Source: CAVZVW01 sp963778845
GTDB taxonomy: Bacteria; Actinomycetota; Actinomycetes; Actinomycetales; Kineosporiaceae
Assembly: GCA_963778845.1 (NCBI GenBank)
Contig: CAVZVW010000009.1
Coordinates: 1,922,001-1,986,000, forward strand
Reading direction: 5' to 3'
Length of the DNA: 64,000 nucleotides
Part shown: positions 53,129 to 62,139 of the stretch, piece by piece
Numbering within the stretch: position 1 is the first letter of the stretch
How the letters are laid out: each line of letters opens with the position of its first letter
The notes under the pieces: model-generated
Told to the model about the DNA's origin: nothing
Seen by the model: only the letters and a program-made list of their open reading frames with translations
The model's database searches: none
Translations under genes and position numbers: made by a program

Positions 53129-53983
53129 TCAGGCGCGTCGCAGGACGATGTCGCCGTAGCCGGTCGTGGCACGGATCTCGACGGTGCACTCAGCCTCGCC
53201 GGGGCCTTCGACCTGCTCGAGCTCGCTGCGGACCACGCCGTGACGTGCCTCGACCTCGAGCCAGGCGGCGCTGCCGTGCGCGACACCGATCTCGATCCGG
53301 CCGTAGCTCGTCTCGGCGGTGACCGGCCCGCTGCGCACCGAGTGCAGCCGGATGTCACCGGCGGAGGTCTTGGCACTGACCGCCGACGACGCGCGCTCGA
53401 CACGGACGTCGCCCGCCGAGGTGGACAGCCGCAGCTCGCCCTCGGCGTCGTCGACGCGGACGTCCCCGGCCGAGGTGCTGGCCGTGACATCGGCACCCGC
53501 CCGGCCGACCTGGACGCCGCCCGCGGATGTGCGCAGCTCGACCGACCCCGTCGCCGACCCGACCCGGATGTCGCCCATGGAGGTCTTCGCACGCAGGCGC
53601 CCCACGACGCGGTCGAGGTCGATGTCGCCCATCGCCGTGTCGATGTCGACGGCGTCGAGCGGGCCTTCCGCGGTGATGTCCCCCCAGCCGCGAACCTCGA
53701 GGGTGGAGCCGGCGGGCAAGGCGATGTCGACGTCGACGCGGTCCCCTCCGCCGAACAGGGAGCGCAGCCGGGACCGCGCCGTCCGGGGCGAGCGGACGGT
53801 CAGCCGGCCGTCGGAGAGGTCGATCGTCGTCCGCTTGGCGAGATCGACGTCGGCCGTGCGGGCCGGGTTGTGCGGGCGCAGGTCCACCGCGGTGTCGGCA
53901 CGCTCGCCGGCGCGCACGGAGAGCATGACGCCGCCGACGTCGATGACAGCAGCGATGGGGTGGGGTGTGGCGAACGTGGGCAT
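53129..53983 (-). CDS. DUF4097 beta-helix protein
   Basis: A 284-residue protein with a right-handed beta-solenoid: repeats such as AKTSMGDIRVGSATGSVELRTSAGGVQVGRAG (in pieces), TSAGDVRVDDAEGELRLSTSAGDVRVE and AKTSAGDIRLHSV. DUF4097 proteins often sit with ABC-2 exporters and PspC/RHH regulators, probably as envelope-stress adaptors. ATG 53983 follows GGGAG. Confidence 0.9.
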   Translation of the reverse strand: MPTFATPHPIAAVIDVGGVMLSVRAGERADTAVDLRPHNPARTADVDLAKRTTIDLSDGRLTVRSPRTARSRLRSLFGGGDRVDVDIALPAGSTLEVRGWGDITAEGPLDAVDIDTAMGDIDLDRVVGRLRAKTSMGDIRVGSATGSVELRTSAGGVQVGRAGADVTASTSAGDVRVDDAEGELRLSTSAGDVRVERASSAVSAKTSAGDIRLHSVRSGPVTAETSYGRIEIGVAHGSAAWLEVEARHGVVRSELEQVEGPGEAECTVEIRATTGYGDIVLRRA

Positions 53984-54042
53984 GGCGGAACTCCCAAGGT
54001 GGGTCTGTGTGAGTCGGTGGAAGAGACGTCGTGGCCGGTTGC

Positions 54043-54567
54043 TCAGCGCGCCCAGCCGGTGTGGCGCTGACCGGTCGTCACCGGTGGAGGCGTGGTGGAC
54101 GGCCAAGCCGCGGTCTCCACCAGGGCGCTGATCGAACGGACCAGCCAGGCGTTGACCGACAGTCCGGCCCGCTCGGCGGCCTGCTCGACCTTGGGCTTGA
54201 GCCGCTCCGGCAACCGCAGACTGAGGCGAGCCGTCCCGCCGTCATCGACTCCGTCGTCTGCGCCGTCCTCTGCGCCGTCGGGCACCGTGGGGACGCCGGT
54301 GCCGGAGGCGGACGTAGACGCACCAGTTGCGGGCGTCACAGCAAAGTTCACGTCGCGACCGTGGAGCCGCACTTCGACTGACCCTGGGGCCAGGTCTCGG
54401 GTGATCTCAGCGGCGGCTTCGACGAGAGCGTCGAGCATGACCAGCCGAATCGACGACTCCAGCCCGGACGCCAGCCGCTCTGCGACTGCGAGTGTCTCCT
54501 CGCTTCCGGTCTCAGCAGCGAGGCGTAGGTCGCGATGGAGTCTCGCGGCGTAGGGAAGAACGTCCAT
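54043..54567 (-). CDS. HicB-like/ribbon-helix-helix regulator of the DUF4097-ABC operon
   Basis: A 174-residue protein. The N-terminal half is helical (AERLASGLESSIRLVMLDALVEAAAEI), the middle is a disordered Asp/Gly/Thr linker, and residues about 112-150 form a ribbon-helix-helix domain (ARLSLRLPERLKPKVEQAAERAGLSVNAWLVRSISALVE in pieces). Such proteins are annotated as HicB-family antitoxins, but no toxin gene is next to it. ATG 54567 is probably leaderless: CATTAT lies 6 nt before it. The promoter carries an inverted repeat for autoregulation. Confidence 0.85.
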   Translation of the reverse strand: MDVLPYAARLHRDLRLAAETGSEETLAVAERLASGLESSIRLVMLDALVEAAAEITRDLAPGSVEVRLHGRDVNFAVTPATGASTSASGTGVPTVPDGAEDGADDGVDDGGTARLSLRLPERLKPKVEQAAERAGLSVNAWLVRSISALVETAAWPSTTPPPVTTGQRHTGWAR

Positions 54568-54628
54568 GACGCCATAATGACATCAATGTGGCGTCATACG
54601 CAAGGGCGGTGCCGCCACATATGGCGTC
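54566..54628 (-). promoter_or_regulatory. Leaderless promoter with 9-bp inverted-repeat operator
   Basis: On the minus strand TTGCGT (54603-54598) and CATTAT (54579-54574) are spaced 18 nt, then 6 nt to the ATG. Perfect arms ATGACGCCA (54566-54574) and TGGCGTCAT (54589-54597) lie one after the -10 and one inside the spacer. A third TGGCGTC is at 54622-54628. Confidence 0.7.
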
Positions 54629-54651
54629 ACCTTGACCCAGCATCGGCAGCA

Positions 54652-56001
54652 TCAGCTCCGCAACATGGTGAGACGTCGCATCGACTCCCGGCGCTCGCGG
54701 TCGTGGTCGACGATCGGGGCGGGATAGCCCGAAGGGGGTCCGCCGTCCAGCGTCCAGGGCTCGTGGATCGACCTCGCGTCGATCTGGCGAAGCTCCGGCA
54801 CATACCTGCGGACGTAGTCCCCGTTCGGGTCGAAGCGCCTGCCCTGGAGCGTCGGGTTGAAGACCCGGAAGTACGGCGCCGCGTCGGTGCCGCTGCCGGC
54901 CGTCCACTGCCAGCCGTGCTGGTTCGAGGCAAGGTCGCCGTCCACCAGCCAGCGCATGAAGTGCCGGGCACCGTGGCGCCACTCGATGTGCAGGTCCTTG
55001 ACCAGGAAGCTGGCGGTGATCATCCGGATCCGGTTGTGCATCCAACCCTCGGCTCGCAGCTGGCGCATGCCGGCGTCCACGATCGGGTAACCCGTGACCC
55101 CGTCGCACCACGCCGCGAAACGGCTGCCCGGCTCGTCGTGCTGCATCCGCGACAGCGCGGGCCTCAGGTAGTCGCGGGCGGAGCCCGGGCTCCTCCAGAG
55201 AACGTCCGCGTAGAACTCCCGCCAGGCCAGCTGGGTGCGGTAGGCCGCAGCACCCGCACCGCCGTGCCGGGAGAGGTCGGCCAGCAGGGTGCGCGGATGG
55301 ATCTCACCCCACTTCAGGTGCACCGACATCCGGGAGGTGCAGTCGAGATCGGCCCGGTCGCGCAGGCTCGCGTACTCGCCCAGCTGCCGTTGGAGGAAGT
55401 CCCGCCAGCGCCGGTGCGCGGCGAACTCCCCCGCCGACGGGAGGACGAGGCCCTCCGGCATCGGCCCGGGCTCCAGGTGGTGGTTGTCCAGCGGTCGCAT
55501 CCACGTGACGGCGCTGGGCGGCTCCAGGGGGGCGAGCCAACCTCGCTCCTGCCAGGTGCGCAGGTACGGCGTGAACACCTGGTATGGCTCGCGGGTCCTG
55601 TTGAGCACCCGGCCCGGCGGCACGGCATAGGCCGACCCGGTGCGCACGAGCGCGATGCCGTGCGCGGCAAGCGCCGCCTCGACCTCCAGGTCACGAGCCT
55701 GACCACGGGGTCCGTAGTCCCGCGCGATGTGCACGGTTGTCGCCCGCGCGGCGCGGGCGACGGCGACGACCTCATGGACCGGATCGCCTACCCGTAGCTG
55801 CAGCCTGCCGACCCGGCCGCCGAGATCGGCCAGGCTTGCCGCCAGGTACGCCCGTCGGCTCGGGCCGGCGGGGTTCCACAGTGCAGGATCGAGGACGAAC
55901 AGGGGAACGACAGCGCTGCCGGCGGCCTCCGCGACCGCCGACAGCAGCGCTGGGTTGTCGGCCAGGCGCAGGTCGCGCCGGAACCACATGACACTGGTCA
56001 A
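54652..56001 (-). CDS. phrB: Deoxyribodipyrimidine photolyase
   Basis: A 449-residue class I CPD photolyase. It has VMWFRRDLRLADNPAL, the antenna domain, and the FAD-binding half with WREFYADVLWRSPG, GYPIVDAGMRQL, EGWMHNRIRMITASFLVKDL, DGDLASNQHGWQWTAGSGTDAAPYFRVFNP (in pieces). It repairs UV dimers using blue light. The TTG at 56001 overlaps the litR stop as TTGA; ATG 55989 is an alternative. Its place after a B12 photoreceptor indicates light induction. Confidence 0.92.
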   Translation of the reverse strand: MTSVMWFRRDLRLADNPALLSAVAEAAGSAVVPLFVLDPALWNPAGPSRRAYLAASLADLGGRVGRLQLRVGDPVHEVVAVARAARATTVHIARDYGPRGQARDLEVEAALAAHGIALVRTGSAYAVPPGRVLNRTREPYQVFTPYLRTWQERGWLAPLEPPSAVTWMRPLDNHHLEPGPMPEGLVLPSAGEFAAHRRWRDFLQRQLGEYASLRDRADLDCTSRMSVHLKWGEIHPRTLLADLSRHGGAGAAAYRTQLAWREFYADVLWRSPGSARDYLRPALSRMQHDEPGSRFAAWCDGVTGYPIVDAGMRQLRAEGWMHNRIRMITASFLVKDLHIEWRHGARHFMRWLVDGDLASNQHGWQWTAGSGTDAAPYFRVFNPTLQGRRFDPNGDYVRRYVPELRQIDARSIHEPWTLDGGPPSGYPAPIVDHDRERRESMRRLTMLRS

Positions 56002-56954
56002 CTCACGAACGCCGCTAGGTGCTCGGCCTCGGTGACAGGGTCCCGGACGAGCGAGCGCGCGCCGACACTCTCGGCGAGCTTCGTGCGCGCACCAGCCCCG
56101 GCCAGGGCAAGGGGCGCCACAGCGGCCAGCCGCGTGAGCTCGGGGACGACTGCCGTGAACCGCCTCGGTGTGCTTGCGGCCAGGACCACCAGGCTCGGCC
56201 GGAGGGCGGAGCTCACCTGGATGACGTCGGGCATCGGCGTGTTCGCGCCGAGATAGCCGACCCGCCAGCCGTTGCGGTTGAGCGCGATCCCGAAGGCGAT
56301 CAGAGCCAGGTCGTGCTGCTCACCGGGCGGGCAGGCGAGCAGCGCCAGCGGCCCCCGGCCGTTGCCCCACCCGCGGGACAGGCTGGTCAGGCGTCCTCGG
56401 AGCACGTGGCTGGCGAAGTGTTCCTGCGCGACGGTGACCTCACCGTGCTCCCACCGCTCACCCAGATCGTGGAGGTACGGCACAAGCACGTCACGCAGAA
56501 CGGTCTCGATGGTGAAGTCCGTCAGCAGCCGGTCCAGCACTGCTTGGGCCGCCGACTCGTCGAGGTCGTCCAGCCCCTGCCGGAGGGCGTCGGCACACTC
56601 CACCAGACCCGCCGGGCCTGCCGCATCGACGGCCACCCTGACATCCGGACCCCCGACGTCCGTGGTCGAGGTCGCAGCTGTGGTGGTGGCAGAGGTGGCG
56701 GGGGTAGGACGTCGCGCCTCGTCGACCGCCGCCCGCGCTGCCTGCGCGGCCGCCAGGCCGCTCTCGAGATGAGCCAGCATGCGCCGCACCCGGATCTCGT
56801 CGTCCTCGGAGTACAACCGGTAGCCACCCGCGGACCGGGCCGGCTTCAGCAACCCGTACCGGCTCTCCCAGGCCCTCAGAACGTGCTCGCTGACGCCGAC
56901 CCTCCGGCTCAGCTCACCGATCCGCAGCACGGCCAGCTCCTTCTCGTGGTTCAC
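55998..56954 (-). CDS. litR: LitR/CarH-type MerR regulator with B12-binding domain
   Basis: A 318-residue light sensor. Residues 10-75 are a MerR HTH (RIGELSRRVGVSEHVLRAWESRYGLL), 120-200 the helical B12-cap with Wx9EH (W168, E178, H179 in GERWEHGEVTVAQEHF), and 205-318 the cobalamin-binding Rossmann domain with E212-Q-H214 in PPGEQHDLALIAFG. H214 is the likely lower ligand. Family members bind adenosylcobalamin in the dark as repressors and release DNA on light. The His after W131 in Thermus CarH is Glu169 here. Photolyase follows; the lipid/FAD operon is divergent. Confidence 0.9.
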   Translation of the reverse strand: MNHEKELAVLRIGELSRRVGVSEHVLRAWESRYGLLKPARSAGGYRLYSEDDEIRVRRMLAHLESGLAAAQAARAAVDEARRPTPATSATTTAATSTTDVGGPDVRVAVDAAGPAGLVECADALRQGLDDLDESAAQAVLDRLLTDFTIETVLRDVLVPYLHDLGERWEHGEVTVAQEHFASHVLRGRLTSLSRGWGNGRGPLALLACPPGEQHDLALIAFGIALNRNGWRVGYLGANTPMPDVIQVSSALRPSLVVLAASTPRRFTAVVPELTRLAAVAPLALAGAGARTKLAESVGARSLVRDPVTEAEHLAAFVS

Positions 56955-56971
56955 CCAGACACTCTACCAAC

Positions 56972-57033
56972 TTTAGACTCACATTTGACAGTCCCTCGCC
57001 ACGTGTCTAACGTTCTCTTGACAAACCCTAGAC
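56972..57033. promoter_or_regulatory. LitR divergent promoter with repeated TAGAC half-sites
   Basis: For the plus operon, TTGACA (56985-56990) and TAACGT (57008-57013) are spaced 17 nt. The motif YTAGAC occurs as TTTAGAC (56972-56978), as its complement GTCTAAC (57005-57011, over the -10) and as CTAGAC (57028-57033). These are candidate LitR sites. Confidence 0.5.
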
Positions 57034-57046
57034 GAGAGCCCGTGTG

Positions 57047-58348
57047 ATGCAGACCTCGAACCACGTGCCCGCGGCCACGGTGGCGGCCCGACCCTCCGTC
57101 GCCGTCGTCGGCTCGGGGGTTTCGGGCCTCACCGCCTCATACCTCCTCCACCGCACCCACGACGTCACGCTGTTCGAGGCGCAGGACCGTCTTGGCGGCC
57201 ATGCCCACACCCACGACGTCAGCGCCTCCGACGGCACCGACCACGCGGTCGACAGCGGCTTCATCGTCCACAACGACCGGACGTACCCGTGGCTGCGCAG
57301 ACTGTTCACCGAGCTCGAGATCGAGGTCCGGCCGACCGAGATGAGCATGAGCGTGCGGTGTGAGGGCTGCGGTCTGGAGTACGCGGGTGGACGGGGTCCG
57401 CGCGGCATCCTGGCCCAACCGCGGCGCATCCTCGATCCCCGATTCGTACAGATGCTGCTTCAGGTCAAGCGCTTCCACAGACGAGCGAGCGCCTTTCTGA
57501 GGGCGACCGACGACTGCGACGTCACCACGTACGGCCAGTTCCTGGAGCGTGAAGGGTTCAGCGACCACTTCGTGGCGCACTACGCGGTGCCGATCGTGTC
57601 CTGTGTCTGGTCCTCGGGACGGGAGGTCGCGCTGCTCTACCCGGCGAGGTACCTGTTCCGGTTCCTGGACCATCACGGGATGCTGAGTGTGACGGGGTCG
57701 CCGCAGTGGCTCACCGTCGTCGGAGGCTCGCGGACGTACGTGCAGCGCCTGGCCGCCCAGCTGCCCGACGTGCGCCGGTCGCGGAGCGTCACCGACATCA
57801 CCAGGCGACCCGACGGCGTCGAGATCCGTGACGTCACAGGGGCGGTCACTCGCTTCGACCGGGTCGTCATCGCCACGCATGCCGACCAGGCGCTGGACCT
57901 GCTGAGCGACCCGAGCGACCAGGAGGTGCGGACCCTCAAGGCGTTCGGCTACTCGCGCAACGAAACTGTGTTGCACACCGACCCGTCGGTGCTGCCCCGG
58001 GCCCAGGCGGCGCGAGCCTGCTGGAACTACCAGATGTCCTCCTGCACCTCGCCTGACCAGCCGACTGTCGTGTCGTACTGGATGAACCGCCTGCAGGGAC
58101 ACGCCTCCCCCGAGGAGTACCTGGTCACGCTCAACGCGCGCCACCGCGTCAGCCCGAACCATGTCCTAGCGGTCATGGACTACGAACACCCGATCTACAC
58201 GCCGGAGTCGGTGGCCGCCCAGTCGCGGCTGGGCACCCTCGCCACTGACCGGACCGTCTACGCCGGCGCCTACCACGGCTGGGGCTTCCACGAGGACGGG
58301 TGCCGCTCGGGCGTCGAGGCGGCCCGGCATTTCGGGGTGACCTGGTGA
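57047..58348 (+). CDS. FAD-dependent oxidoreductase (amine oxidase-like) of the light cluster
   Basis: A 433-residue flavoprotein: VAVVGSGVSGLTASYLLHRTHDVTLFEAQDRLGGHAHT is the FAD site, followed by SGFIVHNDRTYPWLRRLF, GSPQWLTVVGGSRTYVQRL and a C-terminal VYAGAYHGWGFHEDGCRSGVEAA. Homologues sit beside DUF1365 and CFA-synthase genes in LitR regulons of Streptomyces and others, probably modifying fatty acids or lipids. ATG 57047 (or GTG 57044) follows the promoter closely. Substrate unknown. Confidence 0.9.
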   Translation: MQTSNHVPAATVAARPSVAVVGSGVSGLTASYLLHRTHDVTLFEAQDRLGGHAHTHDVSASDGTDHAVDSGFIVHNDRTYPWLRRLFTELEIEVRPTEMSMSVRCEGCGLEYAGGRGPRGILAQPRRILDPRFVQMLLQVKRFHRRASAFLRATDDCDVTTYGQFLEREGFSDHFVAHYAVPIVSCVWSSGREVALLYPARYLFRFLDHHGMLSVTGSPQWLTVVGGSRTYVQRLAAQLPDVRRSRSVTDITRRPDGVEIRDVTGAVTRFDRVVIATHADQALDLLSDPSDQEVRTLKAFGYSRNETVLHTDPSVLPRAQAARACWNYQMSSCTSPDQPTVVSYWMNRLQGHASPEEYLVTLNARHRVSPNHVLAVMDYEHPIYTPESVAAQSRLGTLATDRTVYAGAYHGWGFHEDGCRSGVEAARHFGVTW

Positions 58349-59136
58349 CGGGCATCCAGCTCTCCCCGAGCGCGCCCGCCGGCACGGCACCGAGCCTGCC
58401 CGCGCTGCCGACGGTTCCGGCACTTGTGACCGGGCACGTGACGCACCACCGTGGCGGGTCGGTGCGCCACCGCTTCCGCCACAGCGTGTACCAGTGGCTG
58501 GTGGACCTGGACGCGTTGCCCGAACAGCCCTGGTATCTCAGGGCGTTCGCAAGCTTCAGCGCAGCCGACCACCTCGGCGACCCGGGCATGTCGATCCGGG
58601 CAAACGTCGAGAGGTACCTCAGCCTGAACGGCATCACGCTCGGACCGTCGAGCAGGATCCTCATGCTGGCCAACGCCCGGGTCATGGGCCACGTGTTCGA
58701 CCCGCTGTCGGTCTTCTGGTGCTTCGACGCCGATGCCGCCCCGGTCTGCGTCCTCGCTGAGGTGCACAACACCTACGGCCAGCGGCACGTCTACCTGCTG
58801 CGCCCTGACACCACCGGGGCCGCCACGGCGGACAAGGCGTTCCATGTCTCGCCGTTCTACGACGTGAGCGGCAGGTACGAGCTGCTCTTCGAACTGACTG
58901 CCCGCAGCGTGGCCACCACCGTGATCCTTCGCCGCGACAAGGTCGTCGCCTTCACCGCGACCTTCCGCGGCCGCCCTGTCGCCGCGACCCGCCGGGCGAT
59001 CCTGTCTCAGCTCGTCCGCCATCCCTTCATGCCGCAGCAGGTCTCCTCGCTGATCCGCATGCACGGCACGTGGCTCTGGCTGAGCCGCCTGCCCGTCGTG
59101 CGCCCTCCGCGTCACCAACCTCAGGAAGGGGTCTGA
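58345..59136 (+). CDS. DUF1365 protein
   Basis: A 263-residue protein of the DUF1365 family: VTHHRGGSVRHRFRHSVYQWLVDLD, then FSAADHLGDPG, ANARVMGHVFDPLSVFWCF, AEVHNTYGQRHVYLL, AFHVSPFYDVSGRYELLFE. It is always near CFA synthase and this FAD protein and is thought to act with them in lipid modification. GTGA overlap with the FAD gene. Mechanism unknown. Confidence 0.92.
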   Translation: MTGIQLSPSAPAGTAPSLPALPTVPALVTGHVTHHRGGSVRHRFRHSVYQWLVDLDALPEQPWYLRAFASFSAADHLGDPGMSIRANVERYLSLNGITLGPSSRILMLANARVMGHVFDPLSVFWCFDADAAPVCVLAEVHNTYGQRHVYLLRPDTTGAATADKAFHVSPFYDVSGRYELLFELTARSVATTVILRRDKVVAFTATFRGRPVAATRRAILSQLVRHPFMPQQVSSLIRMHGTWLWLSRLPVVRPPRHQPQEGV

Positions 59137-59140
59137 CCCG

Positions 59141-60449
59141 ATGACCGCATCCACCGGCGTCCTGTGGCCCTCGATCACGCGCACCCCGAGGGCTCCGCTG
59201 GCCGCCACCATCGCGCGACTGATCTTCGATCGCGCCGTGCGCACGATCCCGGTACGGGTCACACATCCAGGTGCCGGCGCTCGACGGCGACCCCCACCAG
59301 AGGCCCGATCCGCCCGGGATCCCAGGGGTTCCAGTGTTCGACATCGTGCGCCCGCGTGCCTTCTTCGCCCGGCTCGGCCGCGATACCAAGATCGGTTTCG
59401 GCGAGGCCTACATGGCCGGCGACTGGCGAGCCGCCGACGGCACGGATCTGGCCGACCTGCTCACCCCCTTCGCGGCCAGGCTCAGCACGCTTGTCCCGGC
59501 GCCGCTGCAGAGGCTGAGGGCGATTGTCGACCGACGGATCCCGGCTGGCCACGAGAACACCCTCGACGGGTCGCGTGACAACGTCAGCGCTCACTACGAC
59601 CTGAGCAACGACCTGTTCGCGGCCTTCCTGGACCCGACGATGAGCTACTCGGCCGCGTGGTTCGACGAGAACGAGCGCGGCGACGTCCCAGCGACAGCCG
59701 AAGCCGGGGAGTCCGCCGACCCCGCAGCCCTGTTGGAGAGGGCCCAGCTGCGCAAGATCGACGGTGTCCTGGACTACGCGGGTGTCGGGCCAGGGACCAG
59801 GCTGCTGGAGATCGGCACCGGATGGGGAGCACTCGCCATCCGGGCCGCGCAGCGCGGCGCCCACGTGACCACGGTGACGATCTCGGCCGAACAGCTGGCC
59901 CTGGCAGCCGAGCGGGTCGAGCAAGCCGGCCTCAACGACCGGGTGGACCTGCGCCTGCAGGACTACCGGGAGGTCGCGGGCGAGTTCGACGCGATCGTCA
60001 GTGTGGAGATGGTCGAGGCTGTCGGAGAGGCGTACTGGCCGACCTACTTCGCTACCATCGACCGGCTGCTCGTCCCCGGCGGCAAGGTCGGCATCCAGAC
60101 CATCACGATGGCGCACGAGCGGCTCCTGGCGACCAGACGCTCGTTCAGCTGGATCCAGAAGTACATCTTCCCCGGCGGCGTCATCCCGTCCCTGCGGTCC
60201 ATCGACGACACCCTGGCCGCCCACACGACGCTGCGGGTCACCCAGCGGCGGGAGCTGGGCCCTCACTATGCGCGGACCCTTCGCCTGTGGCGCGAACGCT
60301 TCAACGAGGAGTGGCCGCGGATCCGCCGGCTCGGGTTCGACGAGACCTTCCGCCGGATGTGGGAGTTCTACCTCGCGTACTCCGAGGCCGGCTTCCGCAG
60401 CGGCTACCTCGGCGTGAGCCAGCTACAGCTGACCCGAGGGCCGTTGTGA
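59141..60449 (+). CDS. cfa: Cyclopropane-fatty-acyl-phospholipid synthase family protein, with one frameshift
   Basis: A SAM-dependent methyltransferase. The N-terminal part MTASTGVLWPSITRTPRAPLAATIARLIFDRAV starts at ATG 59141. The rest (ALDGDPHQRPDPPG onward) is read one base later; a single extra base near 59261-59266 breaks the frame. The downstream part is intact: FGEAYMAGDW, NVSAHYDLSNDLFAAFLDPTMSYSAAWF, SAM site LLEIGTGWGALAIRAA, MVEAVGEAYWPTYF and YIFPGGVIPS. It adds a methylene or methyl to unsaturated lipids. Translation might restart at GTG 59271. Sequencing error or real lesion cannot be told apart. Confidence 0.85.
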
Positions 60450-61207
60450 AGCTCAGCGGGACGGTCGCGTGGGTTGTCGGCGCGTCCAGCGGTATCGGCG
60501 CCGCCGTGGCCCGCGAGCTCCGGGCGCGGGGAGCCGTGGTCGCCATCTCGGCGCGCCGGGCGGACGAGCTCGACGCCGTGTCCGCCGGCACCATGCTCGT
60601 GGTGCCGGCGGACGTCACCGACACGGCGTCTTTGAGGGCTGCTGCTTCCCGGATCCGGGACGAGCTCGGATCGATCGACCTCGTTGTGCTGTCCGCCGGC
60701 TACTGGCAGCAGATGTCCGCCGGCGACTGGGACACCGCGAGCTTCGACCAGCACGTGCGGGTCAATCTCATCGGCATGAGCAACGCGATCGCGACGGTGC
60801 TGCCCGAGATGCGGGCCCGACGCTCCGGCGTCATCGCCGGCATCTCCTCGGTCGCCGGCTATCGGGGACTCGCCGGCGCCGAGGCCTACGGCGCGACAAA
60901 GGCCGGGCAGATCAACCTGCTGGAGTCACTGCGAATCACCGTTGCCCGGGACGGCGTCCGGGTCGTCACCATCTGCCCAGGCTTCGTGCGAACCGACCTG
61001 ACAGCGGGCAACGCCTTCGCGATGCCGTTCATCATCGATGCGGACGCCGCCGGGCGGGCGATCTGCGACGGTCTCGAGCGCGAGCGTACAGAGATCGTCT
61101 TCCCCCTGCGGATGGCCATTCTCATGAAGGCGGCACGCCTGGTGCCCGTCCGCCTGTGGTCAGCCCTGTGGAGCCGTGCCCGCCAACCGGAGAGGTCGTC
61201 GACATGA
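60446..61207 (+). CDS. Short-chain dehydrogenase of the light-induced operon
   Basis: A 253-residue SDR: VVGASSGIGAAVARELRARG, SAGYWQQMSAGDWDTASFDQHVRVNL, catalytic Ser in GISSVAGYRGLAG and YGATKAG (YxxxK). The C-terminus has a basic tail with a hydrophobic patch FPLRMAILMKAARLVPVRLW that may contact the membrane. GTGA overlap with the cfa gene. Probably modifies a lipid or carotenoid-related product. Confidence 0.9.
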   Translation: MKLSGTVAWVVGASSGIGAAVARELRARGAVVAISARRADELDAVSAGTMLVVPADVTDTASLRAAASRIRDELGSIDLVVLSAGYWQQMSAGDWDTASFDQHVRVNLIGMSNAIATVLPEMRARRSGVIAGISSVAGYRGLAGAEAYGATKAGQINLLESLRITVARDGVRVVTICPGFVRTDLTAGNAFAMPFIIDADAAGRAICDGLERERTEIVFPLRMAILMKAARLVPVRLWSALWSRARQPERSST

Positions 61208-61686
61208 TCGTCCCAGCCTCGCTCCCCCGAACCTCCGCTGCGGTCGCGGCCACGGCTCTGGCCGGCGGCCTCGGCACCGACGTCACGTCCTGCTGGTACC
61301 AGCACCTTGTCAAGCCGCCATGGCAGCCACCCGGAGCGGCCTTCGGCTGGGCTTGGACCACGCTGTACGGGCTGATAGCCCTGGCCTCCGCACGTGCCCT
61401 GGAGCAGCTGGACGACCCCGACGAACGCCGAGCCTTCGTCACGGCCTTCGCCGCCAACCTGGTGCTCAACGCAGGATGGAACTGGCTGTTCTTCAAAGCC
61501 CGTCGTCCACGATGGGCCCTGGTGGAGATCCTCCTCCTGGAGGCGTCCACCCTGGATCTGACCAGGCGGGCGGCCAGGGTGGACCCCCCTGCCGCCGCGA
61601 TGCTCGCGTCGTATGCCGGCTGGGTCGCCTTCGCCGCCGCCCTCAACGCCGCCATTGCCCGTCTTAACCCGGGAGGCCACCGATGA
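61204..61686 (+). CDS. tspO: TspO/MBR-family protein
   Basis: A 160-residue membrane protein with five helices. The N-terminus is atypical, but WYQHLVKPPWQPPGAAFGWAWTTLYGLIALA is the TspO core (KPPWxPP and W-x-x-LY), with NAGWNWLFFKARRP following. TspO binds porphyrins and tetrapyrroles and controls photo-oxidative responses. Inclusion in a LitR operon links it to light-driven tetrapyrrole stress. ATGA overlaps on both sides. Confidence 0.9.
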   Translation: MIVPASLPRTSAAVAATALAGGLGTDVTSCWYQHLVKPPWQPPGAAFGWAWTTLYGLIALASARALEQLDDPDERRAFVTAFAANLVLNAGWNWLFFKARRPRWALVEILLLEASTLDLTRRAARVDPPAAAMLASYAGWVAFAAALNAAIARLNPGGHR

Positions 61687-62111
61687 GACTGACCAGAACC
61701 GTCACCGCCATGAAGCCTGTGGACACGGTGTTCGCGTACCTGTCGGACTTCACGACGACCACCGAGTGGGACCCGAGCACAGTCCGGACCGTCCGAACCG
61801 CCGGCGACGGGGGTCTCGGGACGAAGTACCTCAACACCTCGACCTTCGCCGGCCGCCGTACGCAGCTGACCTATGTAGTGCAGGATCTGGTCCCGAACCA
61901 GCGCATCTGCCTGCGCGGGGAGAACAGCACGGTCATCGCCCACGACACTATGACCTTCAGAGCGGCGGGGGCGGACACAGAGGTGACGTACACGGCGGAC
62001 TTCTCCTTCAAGGGCATCGCCCGGCTCGTCGCACCGCTGCTCAGACCCGCCTTCACCCGGCTCGGCAACCGGGCCGAGGCCGGCATGGCTGCGTCCCTGG
62101 CCCGACTGTGA
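61683..62111 (+). CDS. SRPBCC-family lipid/ligand-binding protein
   Basis: A 142-residue START-like protein: VFAYLSDFTTTTEWDPSTVRTVRT, LGTKYLNTSTFAGRRTQLTYVVQDLVPNQ and a C-terminal helix RLGNRAEAGMAASLARL. Such proteins hold hydrophobic ligands. ATGA-coupled to tspO; a lipid or tetrapyrrole carrier role is inferred. Confidence 0.88.
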   Translation: MRLTRTVTAMKPVDTVFAYLSDFTTTTEWDPSTVRTVRTAGDGGLGTKYLNTSTFAGRRTQLTYVVQDLVPNQRICLRGENSTVIAHDTMTFRAAGADTEVTYTADFSFKGIARLVAPLLRPAFTRLGNRAEAGMAASLARL

Positions 62112-62139
62112 GGCCTGACCGGACCACGAGACATCGACC

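Noticed and set aside
54043..54567. HicAB toxin-antitoxin module
   Set aside because: No small HicA-type toxin frame lies on either side; the protein is better explained as an operon repressor.
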